A DNA stretch of 64,000 nt from Straminergon stramineum. Its lineage: Eukaryota; Streptophyta; Bryopsida; Hypnales; Calliergonaceae. The translations under genes were made by a program, and so were the position numbers. Position 1 is the first letter of the stretch; the number at the start of each line of letters is the position of its first letter. The stretch spans positions 11,224,501 through 11,288,500 of the forward strand of contig OY987269.1 in NCBI GenBank assembly GCA_963920665.1. Direction: 5' to 3'. A model generated the notes under the pieces. It saw only the letters and a list, made by a program, of their open reading frames with translations, searched no databases and had not been told where the DNA came from. Positions 47,991-59,246 of the stretch are shown piece after piece.

Positions 47991-48827
47991 ACATGGATTA
48001 AACTACTCAAGCTCCTCAAGCTAATGCTGGTAATGCATCGTCATTGCTGCTAAAAATTCAACCACAACATGAACACCTTCCAAGTTGGGACTAAAACACC
48101 AAGAATCGGATACTCACGAGCCGGTGGTGGCGGATCTGGCGAGACGGGAGCCCGCTCCTAGCGCCCTCATTTGTTGCAGACAATCGCAAGCTCTTCTAAT
48201 GCACGCAGTGAAGGAATTCGTAACCATAGAAACCCAAAAAACAGCTTCAACAATGCAATACACAGAACCAACAACAATACAAAATGATTATTACGGACTA
48301 TATCATTAGATTCATCATCTCTTCTTTAGCTATGAAATGTGATACTCCGTGACACTTCCTAACTTATACCCAGAATGCCAGAGTTTCTCTGGGTTTTTTC
48401 TTATTTGAAAAGCAGACGCGGGAACAATCAATGACCTTCCTGTACTCACCTAGTGATGTCAATGTACCGACAGGCGATGGTTTTGCTATCTTAGAAAACT
48501 TGAGGGGAGTGTAGAATCTTAGAAAACTAACTGAGGGGGGTGACAGATCGCTACAACAAAATGCAAGTACGACGGAACAAGGGTAGCAAGCGGCTTGGAG
48601 GATCCAAAGGATTTCGTTGCAGAATTGCAGGATTGTGGGTAAGCAAGTGCAGGTGAAGTTCTGTGTCGGCGGGGCTCCTGCTCATCATTACAGCCCGTGT
48701 CGGGGAATCCAGTAATAACCTGTTGAGTTGAGTTCCTGGTTGGAAGGGGAATGTAGATTTGGAGCTTTCTAGGCAAAATATTATTATAGTATACGAAGAG
48801 GCAGGATGCGAAATCCTCCATTCAAAG
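47991..48827. promoter_or_regulatory. 5' flank of GUX
   Basis: Sequence of gene-like composition upstream of the probable GUX start codon, expected to hold its promoter and 5' UTR. No clear TATA box or other motif can be assigned; no separate gene is recognised. Confidence 0.35.
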
Positions 48828-48837
48828 TTGGACTAGC

Positions 48838-48949
48838 TTTTTTTTTTTCTTTCGTGTCTTCTAGCCAGGCCACCTATGGCTGGCAGGCTTGTAATTTCCA
48901 CCCTTGCAATGAAATTCCGTTTCATTTGTGTCAAAAAAAAAAAAAAAAA
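48838..48949 (+). mobile_element. Short retroposon copy 1 (SINE or LINE 3' end)
   Basis: 112 bp flanked by a perfect 10-bp duplication TTGGACTAGC (48828-48837, 48950-48959) and ending in a 17-A tail. The body carries CCAGGCCACCTATGGCTGG, a hairpin, then GCAATGAAATTCCGTTTCAT, a second hairpin, then TTTGTGTC before the tail. A long target duplication plus poly-A means target-primed reverse transcription. Two further copies lie in this window. Confidence 0.85.
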
Positions 48950-48959
48950 TTGGACTAGC

Positions 48960-49326
48960 AGGATTAAGTCAAGTGAAGGATGTTAAATCCTCCACTCAAA
49001 TTGGGCCCCATAGAGTAATTTTGTGGGTTATAGGGGGGTCAAAGTAAAAAAATGTCTAGTATTTTATGCCCTGTCTAGGGTGTGTTCTAGATCTCTCTAG
49101 GCTAATTTGGAGTCTGTGATTGCAAATATGAATTCAGAATTTGCAAAAAAAGTAATGTGCAAGAAATAAAAAATTCTTGCGTTTTTCCCAAGGAAAATTT
49201 GCCCTTGCGGAGCCCAATTTGAATGAAGGATTTAACATCCTCCAAGTCAAACTTGGTGTTCTATGGGATAAATGTAAAAAAATAAGCCCCCTATTTTGTG
49301 CCATGTAAATTCTTTGATATTGACTT
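48960..49326. repeat. Repeat block, copy A
   Basis: GCTAATTTGGAGTCTGTGAT (49101), CAAATATGAATTCA and the later AATGAAGGATTTAACATCCTCC (in parts) recur at 49575-49700 as copy B. The two copies are about 475 bp apart, with the TA-flanked MITE between them. Nature unknown. Confidence 0.5.
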
Positions 49327-49578
49327 CTTCTAAATAGTGAAAATAGGTTGCCCCACATTAATTTCTCAACATTTGACATTGTATAAATATTTACTATTAT
49401 TTTTCAAGAATGCACTACTTTTGAATTAGGTGTTGTTGTAATTTGGACTAGGAAAACCTTCATGTGTACAAATGAAAATATATTTAGAAGTTTTTGTTGA
49501 CTTTGATGACTTGTAAAGTCAAATTCTTTAAATAAGGCAACCTAGATGTTAAGACAATCTAATTTCACTATTTCGATG
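49327..49578 (-). mobile_element. TA-flanked MITE, copy 1 (~252 bp, diverged)
   Basis: In inverted orientation relative to the copies at 56125 and 60276. CTAAATAGTGAAAATAGGTT and, at the other end, AATCTAATTTCACTATTTCG match the family ends. Internal GCCCCACATTAATTTCTCAAC is shared. The right flank is TA; the left is mutated. Confidence 0.65.
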
Positions 49579-49700
49579 TAGCTAATTTGGGGTCTCTGAT
49601 TGCAAATATGAATTCAAAATTGGCAAATAAAAAACTCATGCATTTTTCCCTAGGATAAATTCACCTTGTTGGTCCCACTTTGAATGGAGGATTTAGTATC

Positions 49701-51888
49701 TTTCTAATAAGAGTACCTTGAACATGCAAACACCTCATGTATGGTAGTTATACCCTTTATTATTTGCCTATGCATTTTTGTCAAAAGGTGTCTATTGAAG
49801 TGCCACAAGTATGAATTCAAACCGTTCACTTTGAATGGCTCCTACTTTACAAATGGCACTTCATGGTGGTAAAGTAAGAAGCTTTTAGTGAATGGTTTGG
49901 GGTCTTGCTCAAGGTGCTTCAAACATGTACCTATGGAACCTAATGTTGAAGTTTTTTTTGGTCTTGACTTTGAAAATTCATAGAAAATACAAAAACTCTC
50001 CAAATTTCATTTTTTTTTAATATTATTGATTTTCATTTGTCTACATGGCAAAAAGAACATCTAAATGTGATTTTCACTCTATCTATGATGAACAATAATA
50101 GATGTTTCCACTTTATGCCAAATCAAGGAAGACATTCACAATCTTCTAATAGACATCAAGATTTTTAGGGATTAAAAGCATCTCCACTCTAGTAGACTAT
50201 TGGGATCGAGAGAGCAAGACAACTCAACATAGCCAATCTTCTACATTGCAAGTCCTAGTAGTTCAGTAGTTTTCAATACATTTCTTTGTATTATTTAGAT
50301 TCTTGGGGTATTTTCAATTCCTACAATGGCCAAACATCATGTAGAGCATGATGTTATGGGTTCAACAAAATAGTATTGGAGCACAAATGTGCGAACATTT
50401 ACAATGATTTTGCCATCATGTTGCCTCCCTAACTATTCCTACTCCACCCCACCAACTTGGCATTGCCATGTTGGGGTGTCAATGGACTCCATGTGGCTAC
50501 CCGCCCATTTTGGCATTTGTAGTCAAGTTGTTGCATGGAGATGCTTTAAAATACTTCAACCTATACTTTAAAATATATCAACCTTATAAATAGCACAATC
50601 ACCTCAATTATGCCCCTTATGTATCTATTGCATACATTTTTGTTTTAGAATAATGATCCGAAGTATATGAAGGCGGAATGGAAATTAGAATGGAAATAGG
50701 TTGGATTATATAATGGAAAAAATTAAATATTGTGTTGTTTATAAGTAATTTTTGTAGTTGACATGAAACTTTCACTTGCTTTTGAGTTTCCAAAGGTAAA
50801 ATAGCTATTATTTAAACCAACTATGTAAGCTTTTATGGCACCATGGACATCGAAGAGAAAATGATGAATTATTTCATACAAACTTGCAATTGCTCACAAA
50901 GCAAAATGCAAGTGGTTGCATAATTTTTCAAGACACAATGAGTTAGTTAAAAGAAAATATACCAAAAAATTTCCCCTTTTAATGTCATCATCTCTATAAT
51001 ATTGTAAACAAAGTCATTCATTATCCAAAATACACCCAACTTCCAATACACCAACTTCACTTTAGTATTGCCATTATACTATCTACCATTTTGGATATCC
51101 ACCTTATTCAGTTTTTAGCAAAAAATAGAGGTCAAGTCACTTTTAGATGTAGTTACCAAAGTGAGACTAAGCTAAGCTTTCATAGGCACTAAATTAGTGA
51201 TGGTATTGTAATCTCTTTTTTGTATTTGAACTAAAAAAATTTAATTAAAAAAATGAATGTATGATTAAGAAATGACAACAATTGGGGGCCACTAAAATAA
51301 TACAATACAATATATTTTCATTGAGTGCCTAAAAACCCTAAAAAAAAGTTACATTGGACAAAGGCACCACTTAATAAGGATACGTTTCAAATCCCTAGGC
51401 AAAAAATTCTTTACATTATAAAGCTTTGACATAATGAAATATACATGTTCAATAGAATTTGTATATATCATGCATTTGTTACATCCACGTTTTATCCTTT
51501 TTGAGCGCCCCAAATTACTATAAATTTTTAAATTTTTATTTTTAGCACCAATTGGACAATGTGACTTCATTGCATTAAATAGAAAGAGACTTTAAATACA
51601 TACCAGCTAAACCATGTAGGCACCTAGTGTCACAAAGATTTGCAAATAGGTCTAGAATAACATGGGGACTTTGTTGTAGAATATCTGTGCAAATAATCTC
51701 TTAATACCCTTAAATCCTTAAATAATCCTAAATCTATTTCAAAATTTCCTTTTTTCAAATTTCTATTCTATAATTTCCACAATAATGATTGCTTAGGCCA
51801 ATTCCCATGTTAGAATCACCCATGGTTGTCCAACAACTATGACTGTTCACTACATCAGTCAAAGCTTTCACCTAGATTGGTATTGGTT
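49701..51888. other. AT-rich intergenic DNA
   Basis: No gene recognised. The segment around 49960-50110 shares words with 30960-31150 (TTGACTTTGAAAATTCATAGAAAATACAAAAA in parts; AATAGATGTTTC), so it belongs to a dispersed repeat of unknown class. Confidence 0.45.
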
Positions 51889-52437
51889 CCCTAGAAATTA
51901 CTGTAGGTAGCTATGATCTAGTATAAAAGAGGGACAATCACTTCAAATGCCTTGAAACTTCACCACAATTTAGATGAGCTTATCAAGTACTCACATATTT
52001 GTTTCCTTCCAAATCCAAAGTATTTTTCAACTTCAACGAACATTTCTCTACTACTAACTTTCTAACCCTTCCTACATTATCCTAGAAATTACCACAACTA
52101 GCTTTGATCTAGCATAAAAGAGGGACAATCATTCCAAATGCCTTAAAACTTCACCGCAATGTAGATAAAATAATCGAATAATCACATATCAATTTTTACT
52201 TTGATTTAGGATACTTTAAGACTTTGGTGGACATTTCCCTACTATTAACTCTTTAAACCTTCCTACAATAATCTATAAATTGCTATAGCTAGCTTTGATT
52301 TAGCATAAAAAAGGAAAATCACTCCAAATGCCTTGAAACTTCACCACAATGTAGGTAAAATACTCAAATACTTACTTATTAGTTTTCATCCAAATCTAAA
52401 ATATTGTTCAACTTTAGTGAAGACTTTAGTGGTATGG
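51889..52437. repeat. Tandem array, 3 copies of a ~190-bp unit
   Basis: Units start near 51889, 52081 and 52271, each with CTAGAAATTACT/CC, then AGCTTTGATCTAGCATAAAA, GGACAATCA, CCAAATGCCTTGAAACTTCA and finally CTACTATTAACT. Copies differ by about 15-25% by eye. The unit length is like that of plant satellites, but only three units are present. Confidence 0.85.
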
Positions 52438-52779
52438 GATAGATTGTCATAATGTCTAATTATACTAATTGTTGATTTATGTTGCATCATTACATTAGTT
52501 GATAAAAAAATTGATAAGTCAGGCATGATGATTTAGAAAAGTAACCATTAAACTAGCTTTTTATATTGTAAATGCACCCACTATAATGTTTTATGAGGAG
52601 TGAATTTTTGAGCCACAAAATGTTTGGCAAATTTCCATTTATTAGGGAGAACTTCATGTTGAAAGCAAAAATGAAGATTCATGTACTTCATGTTGGAAGA
52701 AACTTGTGAGTTAAAAATGTATAGCTTCCACTTGGATATAGTGTACCTTAGTTCGATGCTCCATAAATCTTGCCTTCTA

Positions 52780-52967
52780 CACTAAATAGAGGTATTAAGG
52801 GGACCAAAACATTAAAGAGATTGATTGTGGAAAATTGTAGATGTTTGAAACATGATGTACATCCTTGGGACACTTCAATAACTATTGATGTACAATAAAG
52901 GTAGATATTTATATAGTGTGAAATGTCAATTAATTAGTATGGGTCCCCTTAATACCTCTATTCAGTG
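52780..52967. mobile_element. TA-flanked MITE, copy 2 (188 bp)
   Basis: Ends CACTAAATAGAGGTATTAAG and CTTAATACCTCTATTCAGTG are inverted repeats of about 27 bp, flanked by TA on both sides. The first ten bases are shared with the 249-bp copies, but the rest of the TIR differs, so this is a separate subfamily. Confidence 0.8.
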
Positions 52968-53303
52968 TATTGAACATGAACAGATGTGTTGTACCATTTC
53001 GATGGTTTTCCTCTTCTAAGCATTAATTGCCAATATGTCAATAATTTTTGCTTCTAATGAGGTCTATTTTCCCAATCCAAATTTGTTTGTACCTATTTCA
53101 TGTATTTTCTAAGACACATTCAATAATAATATGGTAATCTGAAGTTTTAATTTCTCATTGATAAAAAAAAAATAATGTTTTGACTTGTGCATTAAAAGAA
53201 GTGCAGTGGGTACACCTAAAATAGCACTCTATTTAAAATCTCCATCATCACTCTATATACATCTCCAAAATCAATATGTATGTATGTTGAAGAAACAGTT
53301 TAA

Positions 53304-54164
53304 ACTCCTAAAGGACCAAGGCCATTTTTCTCTAAAAAAAACACTCAAAACTACCATTTCTGCTACATTCACCCAAGAAAACAAAAAAAGATTTTTTTGA
53401 AAAATTTAATCATGGTATCTTGTACTTTACTTGTCTCAAACCAAGCTAGAAAAAAAAGATTTTTTAAACACTAGCTTGCCATTTCAGATGACTTTTACCA
53501 CATCTTTTGGTGAATTTTATTGCACATTGGACTTTAAATTTTTTTTAAATTGTGTTGAAGAATTGAGGTATAGTCTAGGAAAAAAATTTCAAAAACAAAC
53601 TCTTGATTTTCATTCTTTAAAAAATTGTTAAGTAGAGTAGATCCAAGATTACAAGAAAAACTAAATTGTTCTAAGATGTAATTGTTCAAAACACAATAAT
53701 CCCAATTGTGAGATTGTTCTAGCAAGTAAAATTAACCTTGCCAAACCATTTTTTTGAAAAATTGTAAAAATTGCATTCATAAATGAATCCTACAAGTTAT
53801 TTTTTCAAGAAGATGCTCATATTGCCTAAAAAACTAGATTGTTAGTCTTAACTTTCACATCACTAATCCAAATGGAATTAATCAAGGCTTCCAATGTAAA
53901 CAAAAATATAATCTGTGAAAAAAAAAATCAATTTTATTCAAAGTTTTTGCGGATTCTTTTTCTTGCCTAGTATTATGAAAATTATGTTTAAGATCGCATA
54001 ACTTTTGCTCATGGGCACCTATAAAAATAAAATCATAATCCCATGAAGCTAATAAGTTTTTCTATCTAACAAGAAAGTTTCAAATAGTTTCACTAAAAAT
54101 TGAGGTCATAGGAACCTACCCAAAATCCATTTCGACCCTTGAGGGAACAATGGTCCTTTAGGGA
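53304..54164. mobile_element. TTAA/TTAG-flanked element, 861 bp
   Basis: Left flank TTAA (53300-53303), right flank TTAG (54165-54168). Starts ACTCCTAAAGGACCAAGG and ends ACAATGGTCCTTTAGGGA. Closely related to 42601-43516 over its whole length. Open frames inside are decayed and carry no motif. Confidence 0.8.
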
Positions 54165-54168
54165 TTAG

Positions 54169-55051
54169 AACAATTGCCAAAAATAACTTTCACCCCTCAT
54201 AACTTTTGCATATAGTATCCAAATGTTGCATTTTTTGGTGCATTGGAACCTCCTTTCACTTTCCAACTAGAAAATATGCAAATTTGATGGCTCTCATAAG
54301 AATATGGTAAAACCACCCAAACTTGACTAGGGAGCCATACCCAACTTGTAGGGGGGGACATGATTATTTCCAACCAAGGTTGGAACAAATTTTCAACCAA
54401 AGTTTGGAATGTCTTTCTTTCTCCTTTTTAAGGTTGGGACTAGTAAAGTCATGGCACATGTCCCAAAGTAGTGAGCAAGAAAGTAGGAAGTAATGAGCAA
54501 GAAAATAGCTCTTGAATGATCAAAATTGGAAGAGTCTGGACATTAGCTATGGCTATAGAACACTTTTGGGCTCCCAAAATTCAAGGTAATTTTAGTTTGA
54601 AGAATAAAATTACCAAAAACTTTCTACCCCCATGATTTCTATCTTTCTACATGGTAGAAAATTTACATTGCCTTATATTGCTCCAAAACATGCACAAAAT
54701 CGCTTAAGTAATTGGTTGTGATTAGTTCTACCATAACTAGGCACATCAATAGAACTCAATGGTGTTTGGGGGAGGGGGGGGACCCACCTTAAACCCTAAT
54801 GCAAGTAAGAGCCACAATGTGATCTTTTGTTTTTGAATTCCTTCATTCTAAGGTTGAATACAAGAAAATCTTTCACAATTCTCTACTTACTCAAAAATTA
54901 TGAAACTTTCGTAACATACTATCATATCCTTCTTATAAGGCTACAAAAAAATTAGCCCCGTGTAACACACTATGCTACAGTAAATGCCACTTGTATTTTT
55001 ATATCCTCTTTGTACAGTCACTAGGGACAATCTCTTGTAGAGACAAAGTAA
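54169..55051. other. AT-rich intergenic DNA
   Basis: No gene or bounded repeat recognised; a G-run lies near 54772. Confidence 0.45.
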
Positions 55052-55291
55052 CCCTTAAAGGATGGATTGGTGCCTATAAAAATCATCCCTTTCGGAACCA
55101 TGTAACATCATCTACTTTAAAAAAAGAAAAAAAGAAGGCATTAGAGATCAAACTATTGCAAAAGATCTCCCCTTTCCATCCACACAAAAATTCTGAAGAT
55201 GAAGAATTGCACTTCTATTCGACACACAAAGATACTCAGTCATCCATTGGACACTAAATATCCATGTGTCAACGTTTATGATGTATATGGG
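55052..55291 (+). mobile_element. TTAA short MITE, train unit 1 (240 bp)
   Basis: Starts CCCTTAAAGGATGGATTGG after GTAA (a mutated TTAA) and ends before TTAA at 55292. Contains ACATCATCTACTTTAAAAAA, GATCTCCCCTTTCCA and CATCCATTGGACAC. The right end has about ten extra bases compared with other units. Confidence 0.75.
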
Positions 55292-55295
55292 TTAA

Positions 55296-55519
55296 CCCTT
55301 CAACGCCGGGTTGGTGACCATGGAAATCAGCCATTTTCGAAACCGTGTGACATCATCCACTTTAAAAAACCCTAGAAATACTCATTGGGAGTCAAACTAC
55401 TGTAGAAGATCTCCCCTTTCCACCTCTAATTCCGAGGATGAATACTTGCACTTCTGTCCTACACAAGAGAATTCCTTGTCATCCATCGGACACAAAATGT
55501 CCATGTCAACGTTTAGGGG
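55296..55519 (+). mobile_element. TTAA short MITE, train unit 2 (224 bp)
   Basis: Between TTAA 55292-55295 (shared with unit 1) and TTAA 55520-55523 (shared with unit 3). Ends CCCTTCAACGCC and CAACGTTTAGGGG. Nearly identical to unit 3 in opposite orientation, so the pair forms a ~450-bp foldback. Confidence 0.88.
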
Positions 55520-55523
55520 TTAA

Positions 55524-55745
55524 CCCCTAAACAACACTGAGGATGTTTTTTGTCCGATGAACATCAAGGAATTCTCCTCTGTAGGACAGAATTGCAACTA
55601 TTCATCCTCGGAATTAGGGATGGAAAGGGAAGACCTTCTACAGTAGTTTGACTCCCAATGAGTATTTCTGGGTTTTTGAAAGTGAATGATGTCACACGGT
55701 TCCAAAATGCCTGATTTCCACGGTCACCAGCCCGGCGTTCAAGGG
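55524..55745 (-). mobile_element. TTAA short MITE, train unit 3 (222 bp, inverted)
   Basis: Starts CCCCTAAACAACACTG and ends CCCGGCGTTCAAGGG before TTAA 55746-55749. A mirror copy of unit 2; their shared centre reads TTTAGGGGTTAACCCCTAAA. Confidence 0.88.
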
Positions 55746-56112
55746 TTAAAGAGCAACTGACGTTCAGATGTCTGTGTGGTCAACAGGTGCCCATTGATTT
55801 CATGCATAACTTAATTAGAAATCGGTCAGCTCCTGTACTGACTGAGGATGTGTGAAGTTGTGAACAGCAGGTGTTCCAGAATGCTTTTAATATTAATCTC
55901 CTTTCTGTGCTTGTAAATGACATGGAAAACATGCCATAAGCTTATCTTCCCCACTCAGTCATCACCAGGTACGTTATGACGGTGATTTTTTTTTTTTTTT
56001 AAACAAATTATGACGGTGATTTTGAGGCCTGGGAAATCTGACAATTTTTTTTCAAGTGGGTCCTGCAAATTGATGAGTGAGTGGCAGTGCAAGTTTGGCA
56101 ATATTCGTTTAA

Positions 56113-56593
56113 CCCTTAAATGTACACTAAATAGTGAAATTAGGTGGCCTTAACAATTAGGTTGCCTTACCCCAAGAAAGTTAGTCTACAAGCCATCAAA
56201 GTCAATAAAACTTTCTACACATATTTCCATTTCTACACAGAAAGGTTCATGAGTCCCAATTACAACAAAACCTAATTCAAAAGTGGCACATTCTAGTAGA
56301 GTATTAGTAAATATTCATATAGTATCAAATGTTGAGAAATTAGTGTGGGGCAACCTAATTTCACTATTTAGTGTAGACATGGGCACAAAACGTCTGATGG
56401 ATGACAAAGAATATTAGTACATAGGATAGAAGTGCAATTGTTCATCTTTGGAATTGGAATTGTGTGCAAAATGGAGAGATCTTCTATAGTAGTTTCACCT
56501 CTAATGAGTATTTTTTTATTTTTTTAAAAGTAGATGATGTCACATAGTTGCGAAAGTAATGATTACCATGGTCACCTATCCATCCTTTAAGGG
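56113..56593 (-). mobile_element. TTAA short MITE, train unit 4 (interrupted)
   Basis: Between TTAA 56109-56112 and TTAA 56594-56597. Starts CCCTTAAATG, is cut after 12 bp by the TA-flanked MITE (56125-56373), then continues GACATGGGCACAAAACGTC to ATCCTTTAAGGG. Removing the insertion leaves 230 bp, the family length. Confidence 0.8.
56125..56373 (+). mobile_element. TA-flanked MITE, copy 3 (249 bp)
   Basis: Ends CACTAAATAGTGAAATTAGG and CCTAATTTCACTATTTAGTG (perfect inverted repeats of at least 20 bp), flanked by TA. The same length and nearly the same sequence as the copy at 60276. TA target suggests Tc1/mariner ancestry; the CACTA start is also seen in CACTA elements, which usually make 3-bp duplications. 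Confidence 0.88.
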
Positions 56594-56614
56594 TTAAGGG
56601 AGGAGGTTCATTAA

Positions 56615-57544
56615 TCCCTAAAGGACCAAATTGTGCTTTTGTAGCAACATAACAAATTTGGGTAGCTCACTACAAATGGAGTTTTCCTTGTTTTTTTTCT
56701 TTGAAATTTTCACATGATATGTGCATGAGGAGTAGCTTTAAGGCCAAACAATTTTCATAAATTTTGATTGTATGGTTAAAAAGTTATTTCATGATATGTA
56801 ATTTTCATTAATCTTTGGGCAACCCAAAAAATTCTTTAAAGAATAATTTTTTAAGAAATAAAAATTTGAAATTGGTTTTCTAGATTTACATATACTTGGA
56901 AAGCTTTGAATCATCCAATTTTGATTAATGGGATGAAAGTTATGAGGAGTTTTAGTTTGCGGGCAATTTCGTATTCTCTACTCTAAAATAAACTTTGAAG
57001 TTATTTATTCAACTAAATTTTCAATATTTTTTGAAAAAAATAAAATCATAGTATGTATATTGTTTATTACAACATTACAACCATTGGGATTGTCATTTTT
57101 TAGTTCCATAAAAAAAATTCTCAATAATTTGGTATTTTGAATCATTATCTACTTCTTTGTACTTACCATTTTTTCCCTATATATTGTACAATTCCAAATG
57201 ATCTGAATTTTTTCAAGAATGTAGCCAACTTATGTAGAAGAATGAATCAAAAGAGTAACCACCATTTGGGAATTTTTTTCATACAAATGTGACCTTGTGA
57301 AGTGTAGCTGCCCATGTTTTCACAGGGCCCAAAAAAGGATATTTGCCAATTCAAATGCTAATATCTTACAATCTACATGGTGGGAATTTCTGAAATTTTT
57401 TCCACAACTTCTCAAATCAGTGTACTACAGGATCCTATGTTTACATGTGTCCAAAAATGTTTTTGTCCTAAAATTTGGTACTTGTACTAGAAATGGTAGT
57501 TTTGGAAAGTTTTTGGTGAAAACATAGTCAAAAACATTTAGGGG
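56615..57544. mobile_element. TTAA-bounded element, 930 bp (train unit 5)
   Basis: Between TTAA 56611-56614 and TTAA 57545-57548, the latter shared with the next unit. Starts TCCCTAAAGGACCAAATTG and ends AAACATTTAGGGG. Related along its length to 19387-20308 and, in its outer parts, to 58229-59242. Confidence 0.82.
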
Positions 57545-57548
57545 TTAA

Positions 57549-57927
57549 CCTTGTAAGGATGGATTGGTCTTTGTGGAAATCATCTTTTCTTATCCAATGA
57601 GAATAATCTATTTCAAGGAAATCAAAAGTACTCATTTGGTCTTCTTATAATCTAGGTGTTTGTTTTTTTGTTTTGTTTTGTTTTGCCAAGTTACTTGTGG
57701 TTGGTTGGTGGGAATTTTTCACTTGGCAATGAAATTTCATTTCATTTGTTTAAAAAAATATTTAAAAAGTACTCATTTGAGGTCAAACTACTATGCAAGG
57801 CCCTCTCCTATATGCACAAAATTTCAAGGATGAACAATTGCACTTCTATCTTATATGAAAGTATTCTCTCTCATCCATTAGACTCTTAATGTACAAAATA
57901 ACATGACAAGGTTTAGTGCCCATTTAA
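57549..57927 (+). mobile_element. TTAA short MITE, train unit 6 (interrupted)
   Basis: Starts CCTTGTAAGGATGGATTGG after the TTAA shared with the 930-bp element, and ends near TTTAGTGCCCATTTAAG. Interrupted by a short retroposon (57641-57764). Without it and one target copy the unit is about 240 bp. Confidence 0.7.
57641..57764 (+). mobile_element. Short retroposon copy 2
   Basis: 124 bp flanked by a 15-bp duplication AAAAGTACTCATTTG (57626-57640, 57765-57779). The body has the same two landmarks as copy 1: CCAAGTTACTTGTGGTTGG and GGCAATGAAATTTCATTTCA then TTTGTTT and an A-rich tail. A TTTTG run precedes it. It interrupts the TTAA-family MITE. Confidence 0.82.
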
Positions 57928-57929
57928 GA

Positions 57930-58228
57930 GCTAAAATTGAATTTCGGGAAGGTGAAACTTTCATGAAATATGTTTTAACGAATTTTCCTCTAAAGACACA
58001 GAGAATTGGTGTCTTACCCAAGTCATTTCATATTTTTTGAAGCTTTGTGGAATTAGTTATGAAAATTTGAAGTTGAAATGGCATAAGGCTCTAGAATCGC
58101 CTACGTACTCAAATATATATGGTTTATACATTGTTGGTACAATAGAATAAGCGTCATGTACAAATACTAAACATTTGGAGAGGTGGGCAATTTTAGAGTT
58201 TGAGCACTTTAAGAACCTCCTATTTTAA
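57930..58228. other. Intergenic DNA between TTAA elements
   Basis: AT-rich; nothing recognised. Confidence 0.4.
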
Positions 58229-59242
58229 ACCCCTAAATGTTAAAATTGTGGTTTTTTTGGAGACATAGCAATTTTGGGTAGTTCACTACACATGGAATTC
58301 TTAATTTTTTTTCTTTGAAAACCTTACACAACACGAGCCCAAGGAATACTTTAAGTCCCAAAAAATTTCATAACTTTTGACTACATGGTTAAAAAGTTAT
58401 TACATGATATGTCACTTCCATTGCTCGGCGGGCAATCCAGGCAATTCAAAAAACTTCTTTAAAAATCACTTTTTTGAGAAATAAAATTTTGAAATTGGTT
58501 TTCTACATTTATATGTATGTGGGGAGCTTTGAATCATGCCATTTTGATTAACAAGATGAAAGTTATGAGGAATTTTAGTTTGTAAGTAGTCATTAGATGA
58601 GATTTGGGCCAAATAGAAGACTACGAGTTCTTGGCAATGGAAAACTTGCTAAACTATGCCATTGAAGCAATGTTAATGTGGTTGGGCGTCAACCAAGTCA
58701 AAAAAAATATTTTATTGTTTTATTATTTTAATTCCAAGACCAAAAAAACCTTTTTTTATAGTATTTATGATGGCTGACAACAATTAGCCATGCCTTCACT
58801 ACTATATGAACAACATGGGGAATAGGCCTAGAACAACCCCTTATTTCCCCAAATCTAATCTAATGTATGATTTTCAAAGATTCCATACCTACCTGTAAAC
58901 TAAAACTCCTCATAACTTTCATCTCATTAATCAAAATATAATGATTTAAAGCTTCCCACTATATATAAATCTAGAGAACCAATTTCAAATTTTTATTTTT
59001 TCTAAAAGTGATTTATAAAAAAAATTGAGCTGCCCAGGTTGCCCACTAAGCAATGAAAATGACATCATGTAATAATTTTTTAATCATATAGTCAAAATTT
59101 ATGAAAATTGTTGGGACTAAAAGCTTTTCTTCGGGCGCATTTTTTTTGTGAAAATTTCAGCAAACAAAATTAAAAACTCCATTTGTAGTGAGTTGCCCAA
59201 AATTGCTATGTTGCCAAGAAATGCAATTTGGGCATTTAGGGG
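58229..59242. mobile_element. TTAA-bounded long-TIR element, 1014 bp
   Basis: Right TTAA at 59243-59246, left TTAA at 58225-58228. The ends (ACCCCTAAATG; GCATTTAGGGG) extend into inverted arms of about 350 bp, for example CTCCATTTGTAGTGAGTTGC near 59175 against its partner near 58270. The centre is filled by a CATTAGAT-type element (58591-58865). Without it the structure is a nearly complete foldback. Confidence 0.8.
58591..58865. mobile_element. TIR element with CATTAGAT ends, 275 bp
   Basis: Ends CATTAGATGAGATTTGGG and CCCAAATCTAATCTAATG are inverted repeats. Inserted at the centre of the 1014-bp foldback. Related at its ends to 41418-41755. Confidence 0.65.
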
Positions 59243-59246
59243 TTAA

